Shown here: piece by piece, positions 32,390 through 42,840 of the stretch | Position numbering within the stretch: the first letter of the stretch is position 1 | Layout: the number at the start of each line of letters is the position of its first letter | Position numbers and translations under genes: made by a program | Notes under the pieces: model-generated | The model's input: the letters and a program-made list of their open reading frames with translations, nothing else | Database searches by the model: none | What the model was told of the DNA's origin: nothing | DNA from: Geomonas limicola | GTDB lineage: Bacteria; Desulfobacterota; Desulfuromonadia; Geobacterales; Geobacteraceae | Direction: 5' to 3' | DNA: 64,000 nucleotides | Assembly: GCF_014193675.1 (NCBI RefSeq) | Contig: NZ_BLXZ01000003.1 | Coordinates: forward strand, 186,001-250,000

Positions 32390-34381
32390 CTATTCGGCGC
32401 TCGCCCTGATGCACTCCAGTTCCTGTACCACGAGACCGCTCTCCTCCTGGCGCTTCTCCATGCCGTCGAAGATGGCATCGGCCATCTTGGTGACCGACTC
32501 GACGGCTGCCCGGATGTCGGCGCCATCCACGGTCTGCCGCCCTGCGGCGTCTGCCATGTCGTGACTCATCGCCTTCACATCCTCGAGGGAGCGCGCCACG
32601 CTCTTGGTCGCCGTCGCCTGCTCCTTGGACGACTTGAAGATCTGCATGGTCATGGAGCTCACGGTCTCGATGGACTGGCTCACCGACTGCACGGCCCGCG
32701 ACTGTTCCTCGGAGGCGAGCTTGATCTGCCGGGTCATCTCCAGCGCTTCCCGGGCACTCTCGAGGATGCTCTCCAGGGACGCGCTGGTCAGCGTGCCGAG
32801 CTTCACCCCTTTACGCACCAGCTCTTTGGTGGCCATGATGTTGTCGGCGGCGATGCGCGACTCGGTCATGATCTCGTCGATGATGCCGGTGATCTCGCCG
32901 GTGGAGAGCCCGGTCTGCAGCGAGAGGTTGCGGATCTCGTCGGCCACCACGCCGAAGCTCTTGCCGTACTCCCCGGCCTGCGCCGCGATGATGGAGGCGT
33001 TCAGCGCCAACAGGTTGGTGCGCTTGGTGATGTCGTTGATGACCGAGACGAACCCCTCGATGCGGCCGCTGTTGGCACCCAGGCGCTTGATCCCCTCGAA
33101 GGAGAGCTCGACAGAGCGCTGGATGTCGTCCAGGGACTGCTCGGTCTCGCGCACCACCTCGCGGCTCTGCTCGGCGTGTTCTTTCACCCGGGAGGAGAGA
33201 CCGTGGGAGAGCGAGGTGTTGCGCTCCACCTGCCTCAGCGTGGAGGCGATCTCCTCCATGGCGGAGACCGACTTGTACACCGAGTCGGAAAGGGCATCCA
33301 TGTTGCCGGTGATCTGGTCGGTGGCGATGGAGATCTGGCCGGCGGCGACCGAGGCGCAATCGACCGATTCCATCACGCCGTGGGCGGTGGAGTCGATCTT
33401 CTGCGAGCCGTTGGCCAGCGAGTCGGCGGAGCTCTTCAGCCGGTAGAGGTTGCGGGAGTAGGCGTCGCGGTTTTTCAGAAGCTCGGTGAAGGTCTTGCCC
33501 AGCTCCAGGGTCAGCTGATCGATGGAGGCCAAAAGACTGATGCGCAGGAAGGCGGCGGCCGCCTGATCCGCGAAGAGCCGGATGGTGTCGACGTCGGTGT
33601 CGTTGAGGGCGCGGTGGCTCTTCTTGTTGTCCAGTCCGAAGACCCCGATGGTCTCGCCCTTGAGGACGATGGGGCAGAGGATGAAGCAGGAGGAGCGCAA
33701 CGGCTCGATCATGTCGAAGGGGGCCTGCAACAGGTAATCGGCGGGGTAGTCGCCGATGTTCTCGATGAAGTGGACCTGCTGGTCACGGAAGCACTTGTAG
33801 ACTACGCCGGAACGGGCGTCCAGCGGGATGGTGGTCTCGTGACTCACCACGGTGTCGTTGCCGGCCGAGGCCGCGAAGTACAGCTCGGTTTTCTCCGGGT
33901 TGGCCATGAGAACGTTGACCCGCTCGTAGGCCAGGACCTCGTGCAGCCCCTCGACGCACAGGGCGAGGACGTCGTCCTTGCGGATGCTCTTCTGGATTTT
34001 CGAGCCGATCTTGTGGAAGTTCTTGATGTTGTTGTCGAGCACCTTGTAGCGGTTCTCGAAGAGTTTCTTCTGGGCGTTCACCTCGTGCACCAGGGCGTCG
34101 AGCTCTTGCCCCCTCTTGTGCAATTCGTCGGCGGCGCCGCCGATGAAGTAGCCCAGGATGGCAAGTACGCACGCGGTGCCGAAGCCCATGTAGGCGTAGA
34201 GCGCAAGCCCCTGGGCGCTCTGGGTCATCTCGGTGAAGATCTGGGAAAGAAGTGGGAGCGAAGGGTCGGCGAAGAGGGCCAGGCGCAGCACGTTCCAGCC
34301 GACGGGAGCCAGGATGCCGAGGAAGAAACCGATCAGCGCGTAAAGCTGACTCCGGTTGGCCCCGACCATTGGTTTTCTCAT
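32390..34381 (-). CDS. Methyl-accepting chemotaxis protein with GAF domain
   Basis: 663 aa. Two N-terminal membrane helices (about 13-32 and 60-83) enclose a short periplasmic loop. A coiled linker leads to a GAF domain (about 125-270; 'LCVEGLHEVLAYERVNVLMANPE'). The signalling domain contains a hairpin tip close to consensus ([34 protein letters not shown]); 'SIIAAQAGEYGKS' departs from the usual '[13 protein letters not shown]'. The small periplasmic part suggests cytoplasmic sensing through GAF. Transcribed alone. Confidence 0.88.
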   Translation of the reverse strand: MRKPMVGANRSQLYALIGFFLGILAPVGWNVLRLALFADPSLPLLSQIFTEMTQSAQGLALYAYMGFGTACVLAILGYFIGGAADELHKRGQELDALVHEVNAQKKLFENRYKVLDNNIKNFHKIGSKIQKSIRKDDVLALCVEGLHEVLAYERVNVLMANPEKTELYFAASAGNDTVVSHETTIPLDARSGVVYKCFRDQQVHFIENIGDYPADYLLQAPFDMIEPLRSSCFILCPIVLKGETIGVFGLDNKKSHRALNDTDVDTIRLFADQAAAAFLRISLLASIDQLTLELGKTFTELLKNRDAYSRNLYRLKSSADSLANGSQKIDSTAHGVMESVDCASVAAGQISIATDQITGNMDALSDSVYKSVSAMEEIASTLRQVERNTSLSHGLSSRVKEHAEQSREVVRETEQSLDDIQRSVELSFEGIKRLGANSGRIEGFVSVINDITKRTNLLALNASIIAAQAGEYGKSFGVVADEIRNLSLQTGLSTGEITGIIDEIMTESRIAADNIMATKELVRKGVKLGTLTSASLESILESAREALEMTRQIKLASEEQSRAVQSVSQSIETVSSMTMQIFKSSKEQATATKSVARSLEDVKAMSHDMADAAGRQTVDGADIRAAVESVTKMADAIFDGMEKRQEESGLVVQELECIRASAE

Positions 34382-34478
34382 AACAGTGCCACCTCGTTCA
34401 CCTTGTAGACGCGGCCGACGGCCGACAGGGGAATTTTTTGCAGTCTAAGGCAGCGGCTGGGCGAAGTCAACTGTATCT

Positions 34479-35567
34479 TTAACGTCCCAGCATTATGCCG
34501 AGTTCCTCGGCGTGGCGCACCAGGGCACCATCCGGATCGATGAGTTTCAGGTGTCGTACCGCGTCCTCGATGGGGGCGGCGCCGATCTGGCGCCCCTTGA
34601 GACAGACCATCTGTCCGAAGCTTCCCGCCTCGATGAGTTCCACGGCCTGGACCCCGAAGCGCGAGGAGAGGCAGCGGTCGAAGGTGGAGGGGGAACCGCC
34701 GCGCTGCAGGTGTCCGAGCACCGTGACCCGGACATCCATCTCGAGCACCCCGCCCAGTTCGTGGGAGATCTTCTCCCCTACCCCGCCGAGCCGCTCCACT
34801 ACCGATTTGCCGCCGGCGGCCTCCTTGACCACCCGGCTCCCCCCCTTGGGATAGGCCCCTTCGGCGGCCACGATGACGCTGAAGCGCCCGCCGCGCCTGC
34901 CGCGCTCCACGATGGCCTGGGCCACCCGCTCGATGTCGTAGGGGATCTCGGGGATGAGGATCACGTCGGCACCGCCGGCGATGCCGGCCTCGAGTGCGAT
35001 CCACCCCGCGTAGCGTCCCATCACCTCGAGCACCATGACCCGGTGGTGGCTCTCGGCGGTGGAGTGCAGCTTGTCGAGCGCGTCGGTGGCGGTTTCCAGC
35101 GCCGTATTGAAGCCGAAGGTGACGTCGGTCTCCAACAGGTCGTTGTCGATGGTCTTCGGGACGCCGACGATGGGGACGCCGCGCTTCATGAGTTCGAGGG
35201 CGATCTTCAGGGTGCCGTCGCCCCCCACCACGACCAGGGCCGAGATCCCCAGGAGTTCGATGCGCGAGACCACCTCGTCCGAGACGTCCACCAGTTCGAT
35301 CTTCCCCTCGCGCATGATGGGAAAGGAGAAGGGGTTGCCGCGGTTGGTGGTGCCGAGGATGGTGCCGCCGCGCGGCAGAATGCCTCGGACGTCTTCCAGC
35401 GAGAGCAGGCGGCACTTCTCCTGGTGCAGGAAGCCGTCGAAGCCGTCCTCGATGCCGACCACGTCCCAGTCGCGCCGCACCGCGGCACGCACCACGCCGC
35501 GGATCACGCCGTTTAATCCGGGGCAGTCGCCGCCACCGGTGAGGATGCCGATTCTCTTCTTGTTCAT
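34479..35567 (-). CDS. pfkA: 6-phosphofructokinase (PfkA family, mixed ATP/PPi signature)
   Basis: 362 aa. 'TGGGDCPGLNGVIRG' starts the phosphoryl-donor site, 'VGGDGTLKIAL' holds the residue equivalent to E. coli Gly104, and 'VPKTIDNDL' has Lys at the position equivalent to Gly124, with catalytic Asp in TIDND. 'EVMGRYAGWIAL' binds fructose-6-phosphate. Gly104 with Lys124 is a mixed pattern: ATP enzymes have Gly/Gly and PPi enzymes Asp/Lys. The donor therefore cannot be called from sequence. AAGGAG precedes ATG 35567. Confidence 0.88.
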   Translation of the reverse strand: MNKKRIGILTGGGDCPGLNGVIRGVVRAAVRRDWDVVGIEDGFDGFLHQEKCRLLSLEDVRGILPRGGTILGTTNRGNPFSFPIMREGKIELVDVSDEVVSRIELLGISALVVVGGDGTLKIALELMKRGVPIVGVPKTIDNDLLETDVTFGFNTALETATDALDKLHSTAESHHRVMVLEVMGRYAGWIALEAGIAGGADVILIPEIPYDIERVAQAIVERGRRGGRFSVIVAAEGAYPKGGSRVVKEAAGGKSVVERLGGVGEKISHELGGVLEMDVRVTVLGHLQRGGSPSTFDRCLSSRFGVQAVELIEAGSFGQMVCLKGRQIGAAPIEDAVRHLKLIDPDGALVRHAEELGIMLGR

Positions 35568-35579
35568 AGATCTCCTTAA

Positions 35580-35738
35580 GGCAGGGACTAGGGATTGGGG
35601 GCTAGGGACTAGAAACTAATCGTTTTTTCGGAGAGCCTGGACCAGCTCCCCGGTTCCTGATCCCTGATCCCCGATCCCCGATCCCCGATCCCCGATCCCC
35701 AGTCCCCGATCCCCAGTCCCTGCCTCTACCCCCTGCCT
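35580..35738. repeat. IR-bounded heptad-repeat intergenic element, copy A
   Basis: The spacer between the peroxiredoxin and pfkA genes starts with GGCAGGGACTAGGGATTGGG and ends with CAGTCCCTGCC plus an extra CCCCCTGCC unit. Inside its right part is a run of GATCCCC heptads (about 35660-35715). The element ends directly at the peroxiredoxin stop codon and, on the other side, at the pfkA ribosome-binding site. Confidence 0.75.
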
Positions 35739-36398
35739 CTACCCATGCTCCGCGACTACCTCGAGGGCCTCGATGATGGTGGAGGGCTCCAGGCGGTTTC
35801 TTGGATCGCTGTCGGCATAGGAGAGCAGGATGCGCCGGTCGGCACCGATCAGGAAGGTCCCCGGTATGGGAAGCTCCCAGGAAGCGTCACCGTTGTAGGC
35901 GGGGAGGTCGGTCCCCAGCGAGGTGTAGATGGGACGGATGGCCTCGGGGACCTGGTAGACCAGGCCGAACTGCCGGGCCACCTGGTTGCCGGCGTCGCTT
36001 AACACCTCGTACATCAGGAAGTTCTTCAGGAGGGTGGCCTGCGACTTGTCGGGGCTCTGCGGCGAGATGGCCAGCAGGGTTGCACCCAGCCTCATGATCT
36101 CGGGGAGGATCTTCTGGTAGGCACGCAGCTGCAGACTGCAGTAGGGGCACCAGATGCCGCGGTAGAAGGTAACCAGCACCGGACCGCCCCTGAGGGCCTG
36201 CTCCAGGTTGATCGGCCTGCCCACCGCGTTGGGGAGGGTGAAATCGGGAGCCTGGACACCGGCCTTGAGGACCCGCTCGGCGATGCCGGAAAGGGCAAGT
36301 TCCCGGGCCGCGTCTTCCAGCTGTTGGGACTGTTCGGGGGGCAGAGGCGGCAGGGACCGCTCCAGTTCCTCGATCTGCGTTCTGAGTTCCGGTTCCAT
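35739..36398 (-). CDS. AhpC/TSA-type peroxiredoxin-like protein
   Basis: 219 aa. The thioredoxin-fold domain begins about residue 60 ('GVQAPDFTLPNAVGRPINL'), and the active site is 'TFYRGIWCPYC' with a CPYC pair. 'FLIGADRRILLSYADSDPRNRLEP' closes the fold. The N-terminal 55 residues are a helical extension (ELERSLPPLPPEQSQQLED). Likely a cytoplasmic thiol peroxidase or disulfide reductase. ATG 36398 follows GGGAGGGG; a longer open frame upstream is not needed. Confidence 0.85.
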   Translation of the reverse strand: MEPELRTQIEELERSLPPLPPEQSQQLEDAARELALSGIAERVLKAGVQAPDFTLPNAVGRPINLEQALRGGPVLVTFYRGIWCPYCSLQLRAYQKILPEIMRLGATLLAISPQSPDKSQATLLKNFLMYEVLSDAGNQVARQFGLVYQVPEAIRPIYTSLGTDLPAYNGDASWELPIPGTFLIGADRRILLSYADSDPRNRLEPSTIIEALEVVAEHG

Positions 36399-36511
36399 TA
36401 CAGCCCCTCCCTGGCAGAACTTTTTTCGCCACCAGTTTACGCAATTCATCGAAAACGTCAATCAGTCTATACATTTTAAGGTTTTTCGAGAAATTGGACA
36501 ATGAGCGATCT

Positions 36512-36643
36512 TTTGATCCAGATCATAACGAATCGCGGCCAGGCGCAGTAAGCTCACCACATCGAAGGAAGCGCACACGGCCCTTCCGGAGACGAAAAAG
36601 AGACAACAGCGAAGAAACAAGGATTTTTGACCCAGGTCATAAA
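36512..36643 (+). promoter_or_regulatory. Two FNR/HcpR-like inverted repeats
   Basis: TTTGATCCAGATCATAA (36512-36528) and TTTGACCCAGGTCATAAA (36627-36644) share the frame TTTGAyC-CA-GrTCATAA. They lie upstream of the DUF1858/hemerythrin operon in a 302-base spacer and look like a CRP/FNR-family operator pair; the nitrosative-stress regulator HcpR is the best candidate. Confidence 0.55.
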
Positions 36644-36700
36644 CAAATAGCGACGGACTCGGTATCTTGGGATCATCGAAGGACGACGGAGGAGACAGAG

Positions 36701-36919
36701 ATGGAATTCAAAAACGGCTTAGGCGAAACGGCAATACAGGACGTGATGGCGAAGTACCCGCAGATCGGAGAGATCCTGAACCGCTACGAGATCGGCTGCG
36801 TTACCTGCAAGGTCGGCATCTGCCTCTTAAAGGACGTCGTCTCGATCCACGGTCTCTCCCCCGAGCAGGAAAAAGCAGTCGAACAGGAAATCAACCAGTA
36901 CCTGGACAGCAACAACTAA
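36701..36919 (+). CDS. DUF1858-type small redox protein
   Basis: 72 aa. ATG 36701 follows GGAGGA by eight bases. 'TAIQDVMAKYPQIGEILNRYEIGCVTCKVGICLLKDVVSIHGL' fits DUF1858, related to the ScdA N-terminal module, with Cys33, Cys36 and Cys41. Such modules accompany hemerythrins in repair of iron-sulfur proteins after nitric-oxide damage. Here it is a stand-alone protein, first in an operon with an iron-sulfur-like protein and a hemerythrin two genes on. Confidence 0.75.
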   Translation: MEFKNGLGETAIQDVMAKYPQIGEILNRYEIGCVTCKVGICLLKDVVSIHGLSPEQEKAVEQEINQYLDSNN

Positions 36920-36980
36920 TCGATCCGGTTTCTCACCACTTTCAAACACCAACATACTAGACTAAACAAGGAGATTCATC

Positions 36981-37439
36981 ATGGCACATTCGGCATGCGG
37001 TTGCCCCGGTAGCGCAGCAAGGATCATCGAGAGAAACGAAACGGTAGAGACCTCCTCCACCGAGAAGGCAGCAAGCGAGCTGCGTCAGTGGCCGGTACAG
37101 CTGCACCTGGTCCCCCCCACCGCCCCCTGGTTCCAGGACAGCGACATCCTGATCGCCGCCGATTGCGTGGCCTTCGCGCTGGGGAGCTTCCACAGCGACC
37201 TCTTGAAAGGGAAGGCTGTGGCCATCGCCTGCCCGAAACTGGACGACACCGCACCGTACGTCGAGAAGCTCGCCACCATCTTCCGGGTCAACAACGTGAA
37301 GAGCGTCACCGTGGCGATCATGGAAGTCCCCTGCTGCCGCGGTCTGGACATGATGGTGCGGCAGGCTCTGCAGCTCTCCGGCAAGGAGATCGCACTGGAG
37401 ACCGCCGTCATCGGCATCAACGGGGAAAGAAGGAGCTAG
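36981..37439 (+). CDS. Conserved Cys-rich iron-sulfur-binding-like protein
   Basis: 152 aa. It begins with a Cys cluster (SACGCPG, Cys6 and Cys8). The conserved core is 'SELRQWPVQLHLVPPTAPWFQDSDILIAADCVAFALGSFH', then 'AIACPKLDD' and 'VPCCRGLDMMV'. Homologues in anaerobic bacteria are annotated as 4Fe-4S or iron-sulfur-binding proteins, often next to hemerythrin genes. A GGAG motif precedes ATG. The hemerythrin gene begins four bases after its stop. Function is probably tied to NO or redox response (inference). Confidence 0.7.
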   Translation: MAHSACGCPGSAARIIERNETVETSSTEKAASELRQWPVQLHLVPPTAPWFQDSDILIAADCVAFALGSFHSDLLKGKAVAIACPKLDDTAPYVEKLATIFRVNNVKSVTVAIMEVPCCRGLDMMVRQALQLSGKEIALETAVIGINGERRS

Positions 37440-37443
37440 GGAT

Positions 37444-37992
37444 ATGAAGCGGGACATCACCCAGAGGCTGAAAGACGAGCACCAGTTGATCCTCAGGATG
37501 CTGGCGCTCTTGGAAAAGAATGCGCGGCTCACCGAGGCAGGTACCTTCACGGATTACCAGTTCTACCTGGACGGGGTTGATTTCATCAGGAACTACGCGG
37601 ACCGTTTCCACCATGCCAAGGAGGAGGATGTCCTGTTCGAGGCGCTGGTAGCCAACGGCATGCCGCGGGCCAACAGCCCGGTGGCCGCCATGTTGATGGA
37701 GCACGACCTGGGTCGCTCCTATGTGAAAGCCATGGAAGAGGCGGCCGGCAAGGCGCTCAAGGGGGAGACCGACCAAAACGACGCCATCGTCGCCAACGCC
37801 CGGGGCTACCTGGAGCTTCTGAGGGAGCACATCTCCAAGGAAGACGAGATCCTCTACCCCCTGGCGGAGCGGGTCTTGCCGGAATCGGTACGCGACGGCA
37901 TCGCAGAAGCGTATCAGCGCGCCGAAGCCGCCGCGCAGGAGGGGCTCGAGGAGCACTACCGCACCGTGGTGGAGAAGTACGAGAAGGGGTAA
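37444..37992 (+). CDS. Hemerythrin-domain protein
   Basis: 182 aa four-helix hemerythrin fold. Metal ligands are suggested by 'KDEHQLI' (His about 13), 'RFHHAKEEDVLF' (His-His and Glu), 'MEHDLGR' and 'LREHISKEDEILYP' (His, Glu). This pattern is typical of the Rv2633c/YtfE-like hemerythrins that handle oxygen, peroxide or NO. Third gene of the DUF1858 operon under the FNR/HcpR-like sites; ends at a bidirectional terminator. Confidence 0.88.
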   Translation: MKRDITQRLKDEHQLILRMLALLEKNARLTEAGTFTDYQFYLDGVDFIRNYADRFHHAKEEDVLFEALVANGMPRANSPVAAMLMEHDLGRSYVKAMEEAAGKALKGETDQNDAIVANARGYLELLREHISKEDEILYPLAERVLPESVRDGIAEAYQRAEAAAQEGLEEHYRTVVEKYEKG

Positions 37993-38137
37993 CGGGCTAA
38001 AACCAGGTCAAAACCTTTAGACGCGGATTGAGCGGAAGGTGCGGCGGATGTCACGGATGAAGAAAAAGGCCTAAACCTGAGAGGTACTTCAAAAACGAAA
38101 GCCGACCCGCTACGCGGCCGGATGACAGAGAAAACAA

Positions 38138-38172
38138 AAAAGACCTTGGGTCCATTCCCAAGGTCTTTTTTT
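38138..38172. terminator. Bidirectional terminator
   Basis: AAAAGACCTTGGG / CCCAAGGTCTTTT with A-run and T-run on either side, between the hemerythrin operon and minus-strand hom. Confidence 0.92.
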
Positions 38173-38228
38173 TGTTCATCAGTCACATCCGCTAGTTTCC
38201 GCGCAATCCGTGTGCTGACTTTTCGGTT

Positions 38229-39536
<1,308 letters not shown>

Positions 39537-39638
39537 ATTCCCTCGCAATCTGATGTCAGAGGTGCTGCACGGAACCGCCGGCCGCGTCACCGGAAAATGG
39601 CGGACTTGCGACGGTCACCGCTAGGAAGCTCGCGTCGG

Positions 39639-40076
39639 CTACTCCTTGCCGGTCACCCCGGCGGCGATTTCGTCCAGGATGCCGTTCACGAAAGCCGCGG
39701 AGTCCTCGGCGCCGAACTTCTTGGCCACCTCGATCGCCTCGTTCATGGTGACGTTTTTCGGGATATCAGGGCGGAACAACAGTTCGAACACCGCAAGGCG
39801 CAGGATGTTCAGGTCGACGCGTGCCATGCGCGACATGCTCCAGTGCTTGGACTTGGCGGCGATCTGCTCGTCGATGGCGTCGATGTTCTCGACCACGCCG
39901 CTCACCAGTTCGGAGGCGAAGGCAAACGCCTTGGAGTGGACCTCCAGGGTCGGCTCGTCGCCTTCCGCGAAGCTCTCGATGATCCTCTTCAGGGTGGCAG
40001 TGGCATCCTGGGGGACCAGGTCTTTCGAGTAAAGCGCCTGCAGCGCCAGTTCCCGACCTTCTCTACGTGCACTCAA
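39639..40076 (-). CDS. nusB: Transcription antitermination factor NusB
   Basis: 145 aa all-helical NusB fold. 'SARREGRELALQALYSKDL' at the start and 'MARVDLNILRLAVFELLFRPDIPKNVTMNEAIEVAKKFG' are diagnostic. I prefer TTG 40076, ten bases after AAGGAG and matching the family N-terminus; TTG 40085 is an in-frame alternative overlapping ribH. NusB pairs with NusE at boxA for rRNA antitermination. ribH-nusB coupling is common in bacteria. Confidence 0.93.
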   Translation of the reverse strand: MSARREGRELALQALYSKDLVPQDATATLKRIIESFAEGDEPTLEVHSKAFAFASELVSGVVENIDAIDEQIAAKSKHWSMSRMARVDLNILRLAVFELLFRPDIPKNVTMNEAIEVAKKFGAEDSAAFVNGILDEIAAGVTGKE

Positions 40077-40077
40077 C

Positions 40078-40545
40078 TTAGTCAATCTCCTTAAACAGGT
40101 TAACCGTCTCGATGATGGTCATTGCCGCATCGAAACCTTTGTTGCCGGCCTTGGTGCCGGCGCGCTCGATCGCCTGCTCGATGGTGTCGGTGGTGAGCAC
40201 CCCGAAGGCGACCGGGATGCCGGTGGCCAGCGATACGTGGGCGATCCCCTTGGAAACCTCGGAGGCGACGTAATCGAAATGGGGGGTGGAGCCGCGGATC
40301 ACGGCGCCCAGGCAGATGAGGGCGTCGTACTTGCCGCTTTGTGCCATCTTCTGTGCGGCGAGCGGGATCTCGAAGGCACCCGGCACGCGGGCCACGGTGA
40401 TCTGGCTGTCGTCCGCGCCGTGGCGGACCAGGGCGTCGAGGGCCCCTTCCAGGAGGCGCTCGCCGATGAAGCTGTTGAAGCGGCCCACGATGATGCCGAC
40501 CTTGATCCCTTCGGCCGTCAGTTTTCCCTCGATGAATTTAGGCAT
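40078..40545 (-). CDS. ribH: 6,7-dimethyl-8-ribityllumazine synthase
   Basis: 155 aa. '[23 protein letters not shown]', '[15 protein letters not shown]' and '[19 protein letters not shown]' (catalytic His in PHFDY) are all present. It condenses the pyrimidine product with dihydroxybutanone phosphate in riboflavin synthesis, usually as an icosahedral shell. Fifth gene of the deaminase-nrdR-rib series. Confidence 0.96.
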   Translation of the reverse strand: MPKFIEGKLTAEGIKVGIIVGRFNSFIGERLLEGALDALVRHGADDSQITVARVPGAFEIPLAAQKMAQSGKYDALICLGAVIRGSTPHFDYVASEVSKGIAHVSLATGIPVAFGVLTTDTIEQAIERAGTKAGNKGFDAAMTIIETVNLFKEID

Positions 40546-40720
40546 GTCTCACTCCAGTAGTAAGAATAAAAAAACGGGTTAGCCACGGAGCCACCAAGGT
40601 CACGGAGGAAAAACAGGGACCGCACAGGGTACGGCATCTACCTGAAAGGGTACGGCACGAAACCTTTGATACCCTTTGCAGTTCTCGGTGTGCTTGGTGG
40701 CTCCGTGGCAAAAACGGTGC

Positions 40721-41923
40721 TTAGATGTTTTCCAAAAGGTGGCCGAGCTTGTCGCGCTTGGTCTTCAGGTACTTGGCGTTACTCTTGGACGGCGCGATCT
40801 CGATGGGCACCCGCTCGACGATGTTGATGCCGTATCCCTGCAGGCCGACCAGTTTCTTCGGGTTGTTGGTCATCAGGCGGATCTTCTTGACCCCCAGGTT
40901 CACCAGGATCTGTGCGCCGATGCCGTAATCGCGCAGGTCGGCCTTGAAGCCCAGGGCCAGGTTCGCCTCGACGGTGTCCTTACCCTGGTCCTGCAGCGCG
41001 TAGGCCTTGAGCTTGTTGGTAAGGCCGATGCCGCGCCCTTCCTGACGCATGTAGAGGATGATGCCGGCACCTGCCTTCTCGATCTGCTCCATGGCGGCGT
41101 GCAGCTGGTCGGCGCAGTCGCAGCGCACGCTGCCGAAGACGTCGCCGGTCAGGCACTCGGAGTGCACCCGGACCAGCACCGGTTCGTCGCCGCGGATGTC
41201 GCCCTTCACCAGGGCCAGGTGCTCCAGCTTGTCGATGTCGTTCTCGAAGGCGACGGCGCGGAAATCGCCGTAGGCGCTGGGGAGTGCGACCTCGACGGAG
41301 CGGCGCACCAGGGACTCGTGCTTCAGGCGGTAGGCCACCAGGTCGGCGATGGTGCAGACCTTGAGGCCGTGCTCCTTGGCGAACTTCTTCAGTTCCGGCA
41401 TGCGGGCCATGGTGCCGTCTTCGTTCATGATCTCGCAGATCACGCCGGAGGGCTCGAGCCCTGCAAGGCGCGCCAGGTCGACGGACCCTTCCGTCTGGCC
41501 GGAACGCACCAGCACCCCGCCGTTTTTGGCGCGCAGCGGGAAGATGTGCCCGGGGCGGGCCAGGTCGGACGCGGTGGCGTTGGGGGCCACGGCGGTGAGT
41601 ATGGTATGGGCGCGGTCTGCCGCGGAGATACCGGTGGTGACGCCGCGCTTGGCCTCGATGGAGACGGTGAAGGCGGTGCCGAAGGACGAGGTGTTGCTCT
41701 GCACCATGGGGGGGAGGTCGAGGCGGTCGCAGCGCTCGGCGGTCATGGTCAGGCAGATCAGGCCGCGGCCGAAGCGGGCCATGAAGTTGATGGCTTCCGG
41801 CGTCACGCACTGCGCCGCCATGGTGAGGTCGCCCTCGTTTTCGCGGTCCTCGTCGTCCACCAGGATGACCATCCTGCCGGCCCTGATCTCCTCGATGGCT
41901 TCTTCAATACTTGCTACTGACAT
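40721..41923 (-). CDS. ribBA: Bifunctional DHBP synthase / GTP cyclohydrolase II
   Basis: 400 aa. The N-terminal RibB half has '[11 protein letters not shown]' (about 23-33) and '[10 protein letters not shown]'. The C-terminal RibA half has the zinc site '[16 protein letters not shown]' and 'RQEGRGIGL'. It provides both precursors of riboflavin from GTP and ribulose-5-phosphate. Both halves look catalytically complete. ATG 41923 follows GAGGG. Confidence 0.96.
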   Translation of the reverse strand: MSVASIEEAIEEIRAGRMVILVDDEDRENEGDLTMAAQCVTPEAINFMARFGRGLICLTMTAERCDRLDLPPMVQSNTSSFGTAFTVSIEAKRGVTTGISAADRAHTILTAVAPNATASDLARPGHIFPLRAKNGGVLVRSGQTEGSVDLARLAGLEPSGVICEIMNEDGTMARMPELKKFAKEHGLKVCTIADLVAYRLKHESLVRRSVEVALPSAYGDFRAVAFENDIDKLEHLALVKGDIRGDEPVLVRVHSECLTGDVFGSVRCDCADQLHAAMEQIEKAGAGIILYMRQEGRGIGLTNKLKAYALQDQGKDTVEANLALGFKADLRDYGIGAQILVNLGVKKIRLMTNNPKKLVGLQGYGINIVERVPIEIAPSKSNAKYLKTKRDKLGHLLENI

Positions 41924-41963
41924 GTAAATCCCTCGCAATCGGTGACGCTAAATGGCCACAATC

Positions 41964-42608
41964 TCACAGAAATCCGTTTTTGGCAAGCAGTTCGAATGAA
42001 ATGCCGCCCTGCTTCTGATCCCGACCCGCCAAGAGCCTTTCCAGGTAGCGGCAGATCAGATCGGTCTCGATGTTCACCTGGTCGCCGACCCTTTTCTGGA
42101 GCAGCGTGGTCTGGGCCGCGGTGTGGGGGATGATGTTCACGCTGAAGCTGTCGGCTCCGGCCTGGTTCACGGTGAGGCTGATCCCGTCGATGGCCACCGA
42201 GCCCTTGGGAGCTATGTACTTGGCGAACTCCACCGGCACCCGGAAGGTGAAGACGAGGTTGCCGGAGTGCTCGCGCCTGTCGACGATGCTCGCCACGCAG
42301 TCCACGTGGCCGGAGACCAGGTGGCCGTCGAGGCGGTCCGAGAGCCGCATGGCCCGCTCCAGGTTGAGCGGCGCGCCCGGTTTCAGGTTCTTGAAGCCGG
42401 TGCATTCGATGGTCTCCGGGGAGATGTCGAAGGTGAGCGTGCCCCCCCCCTTGCGCACCACGGTGAGGCAGGCGCCGTTCACCGCGACCGAGGCCCCGAT
42501 GGGAATCTCGTCGGCGGGGAGCACGGTTTTCACCGTCAGGCTTCCGGAGGCGCCGCGTTTCTCGATGCCGACCAGTTCGCCGACTGTTTCAATGAGACCT
42601 GTGAACAC
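41964..42608 (-). CDS. ribE: Riboflavin synthase, alpha chain
   Basis: 214 aa with two lumazine-binding repeats: 'MFTGLIE ... VNGACLTV' (1-97) and 'GHVDCVASI ... IDGISLTV' (98-195). It dismutates two lumazines into riboflavin. Its 5' spacer is element B of the heptad-repeat family. Confidence 0.95.
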   Translation of the reverse strand: MFTGLIETVGELVGIEKRGASGSLTVKTVLPADEIPIGASVAVNGACLTVVRKGGGTLTFDISPETIECTGFKNLKPGAPLNLERAMRLSDRLDGHLVSGHVDCVASIVDRREHSGNLVFTFRVPVEFAKYIAPKGSVAIDGISLTVNQAGADSFSVNIIPHTAAQTTLLQKRVGDQVNIETDLICRYLERLLAGRDQKQGGISFELLAKNGFL

Positions 42609-42615
42609 GTGAAAC

Positions 42616-42840
42616 CCCTAAAGGCGGGGACTAGGGACGAGGGGCTGGGGACTGGAAAAGTCCTTGCCGCACCTTCGCTCCTGCCTGCCAACAAATTTAG
42701 CTGCCGCTGAATAACTACCAGTTACAAGGCGAGGGGCTCCCTCCCCAGGTCCCGGGTTTGTTGCCTTTCCCCTAGTCCCTAATCCCTAATCCCTAATCCC
42801 TAATCCCTAATCCCTAGTCCCTAATCCCCTAGTCCCTGCC
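42616..42840. repeat. IR-bounded heptad-repeat intergenic element, copy B
   Basis: It starts with GGCGGGGACTAGGGACGAGG and ends with CTAGTCCCTGCC. In between, from about 42770, is a run of CCCTAAT heptads, which read GGGATTA on the transcribed minus strand. Its terminal GGCAGGGACTAG encodes the last residues and stop of ribD (42829-42840). Confidence 0.8.

Noticed and set aside
32153..34408. 751-aa plus-strand open frame
   Set aside because: It is the complement of the MCP gene; composition is that of a GC-rich shadow frame.
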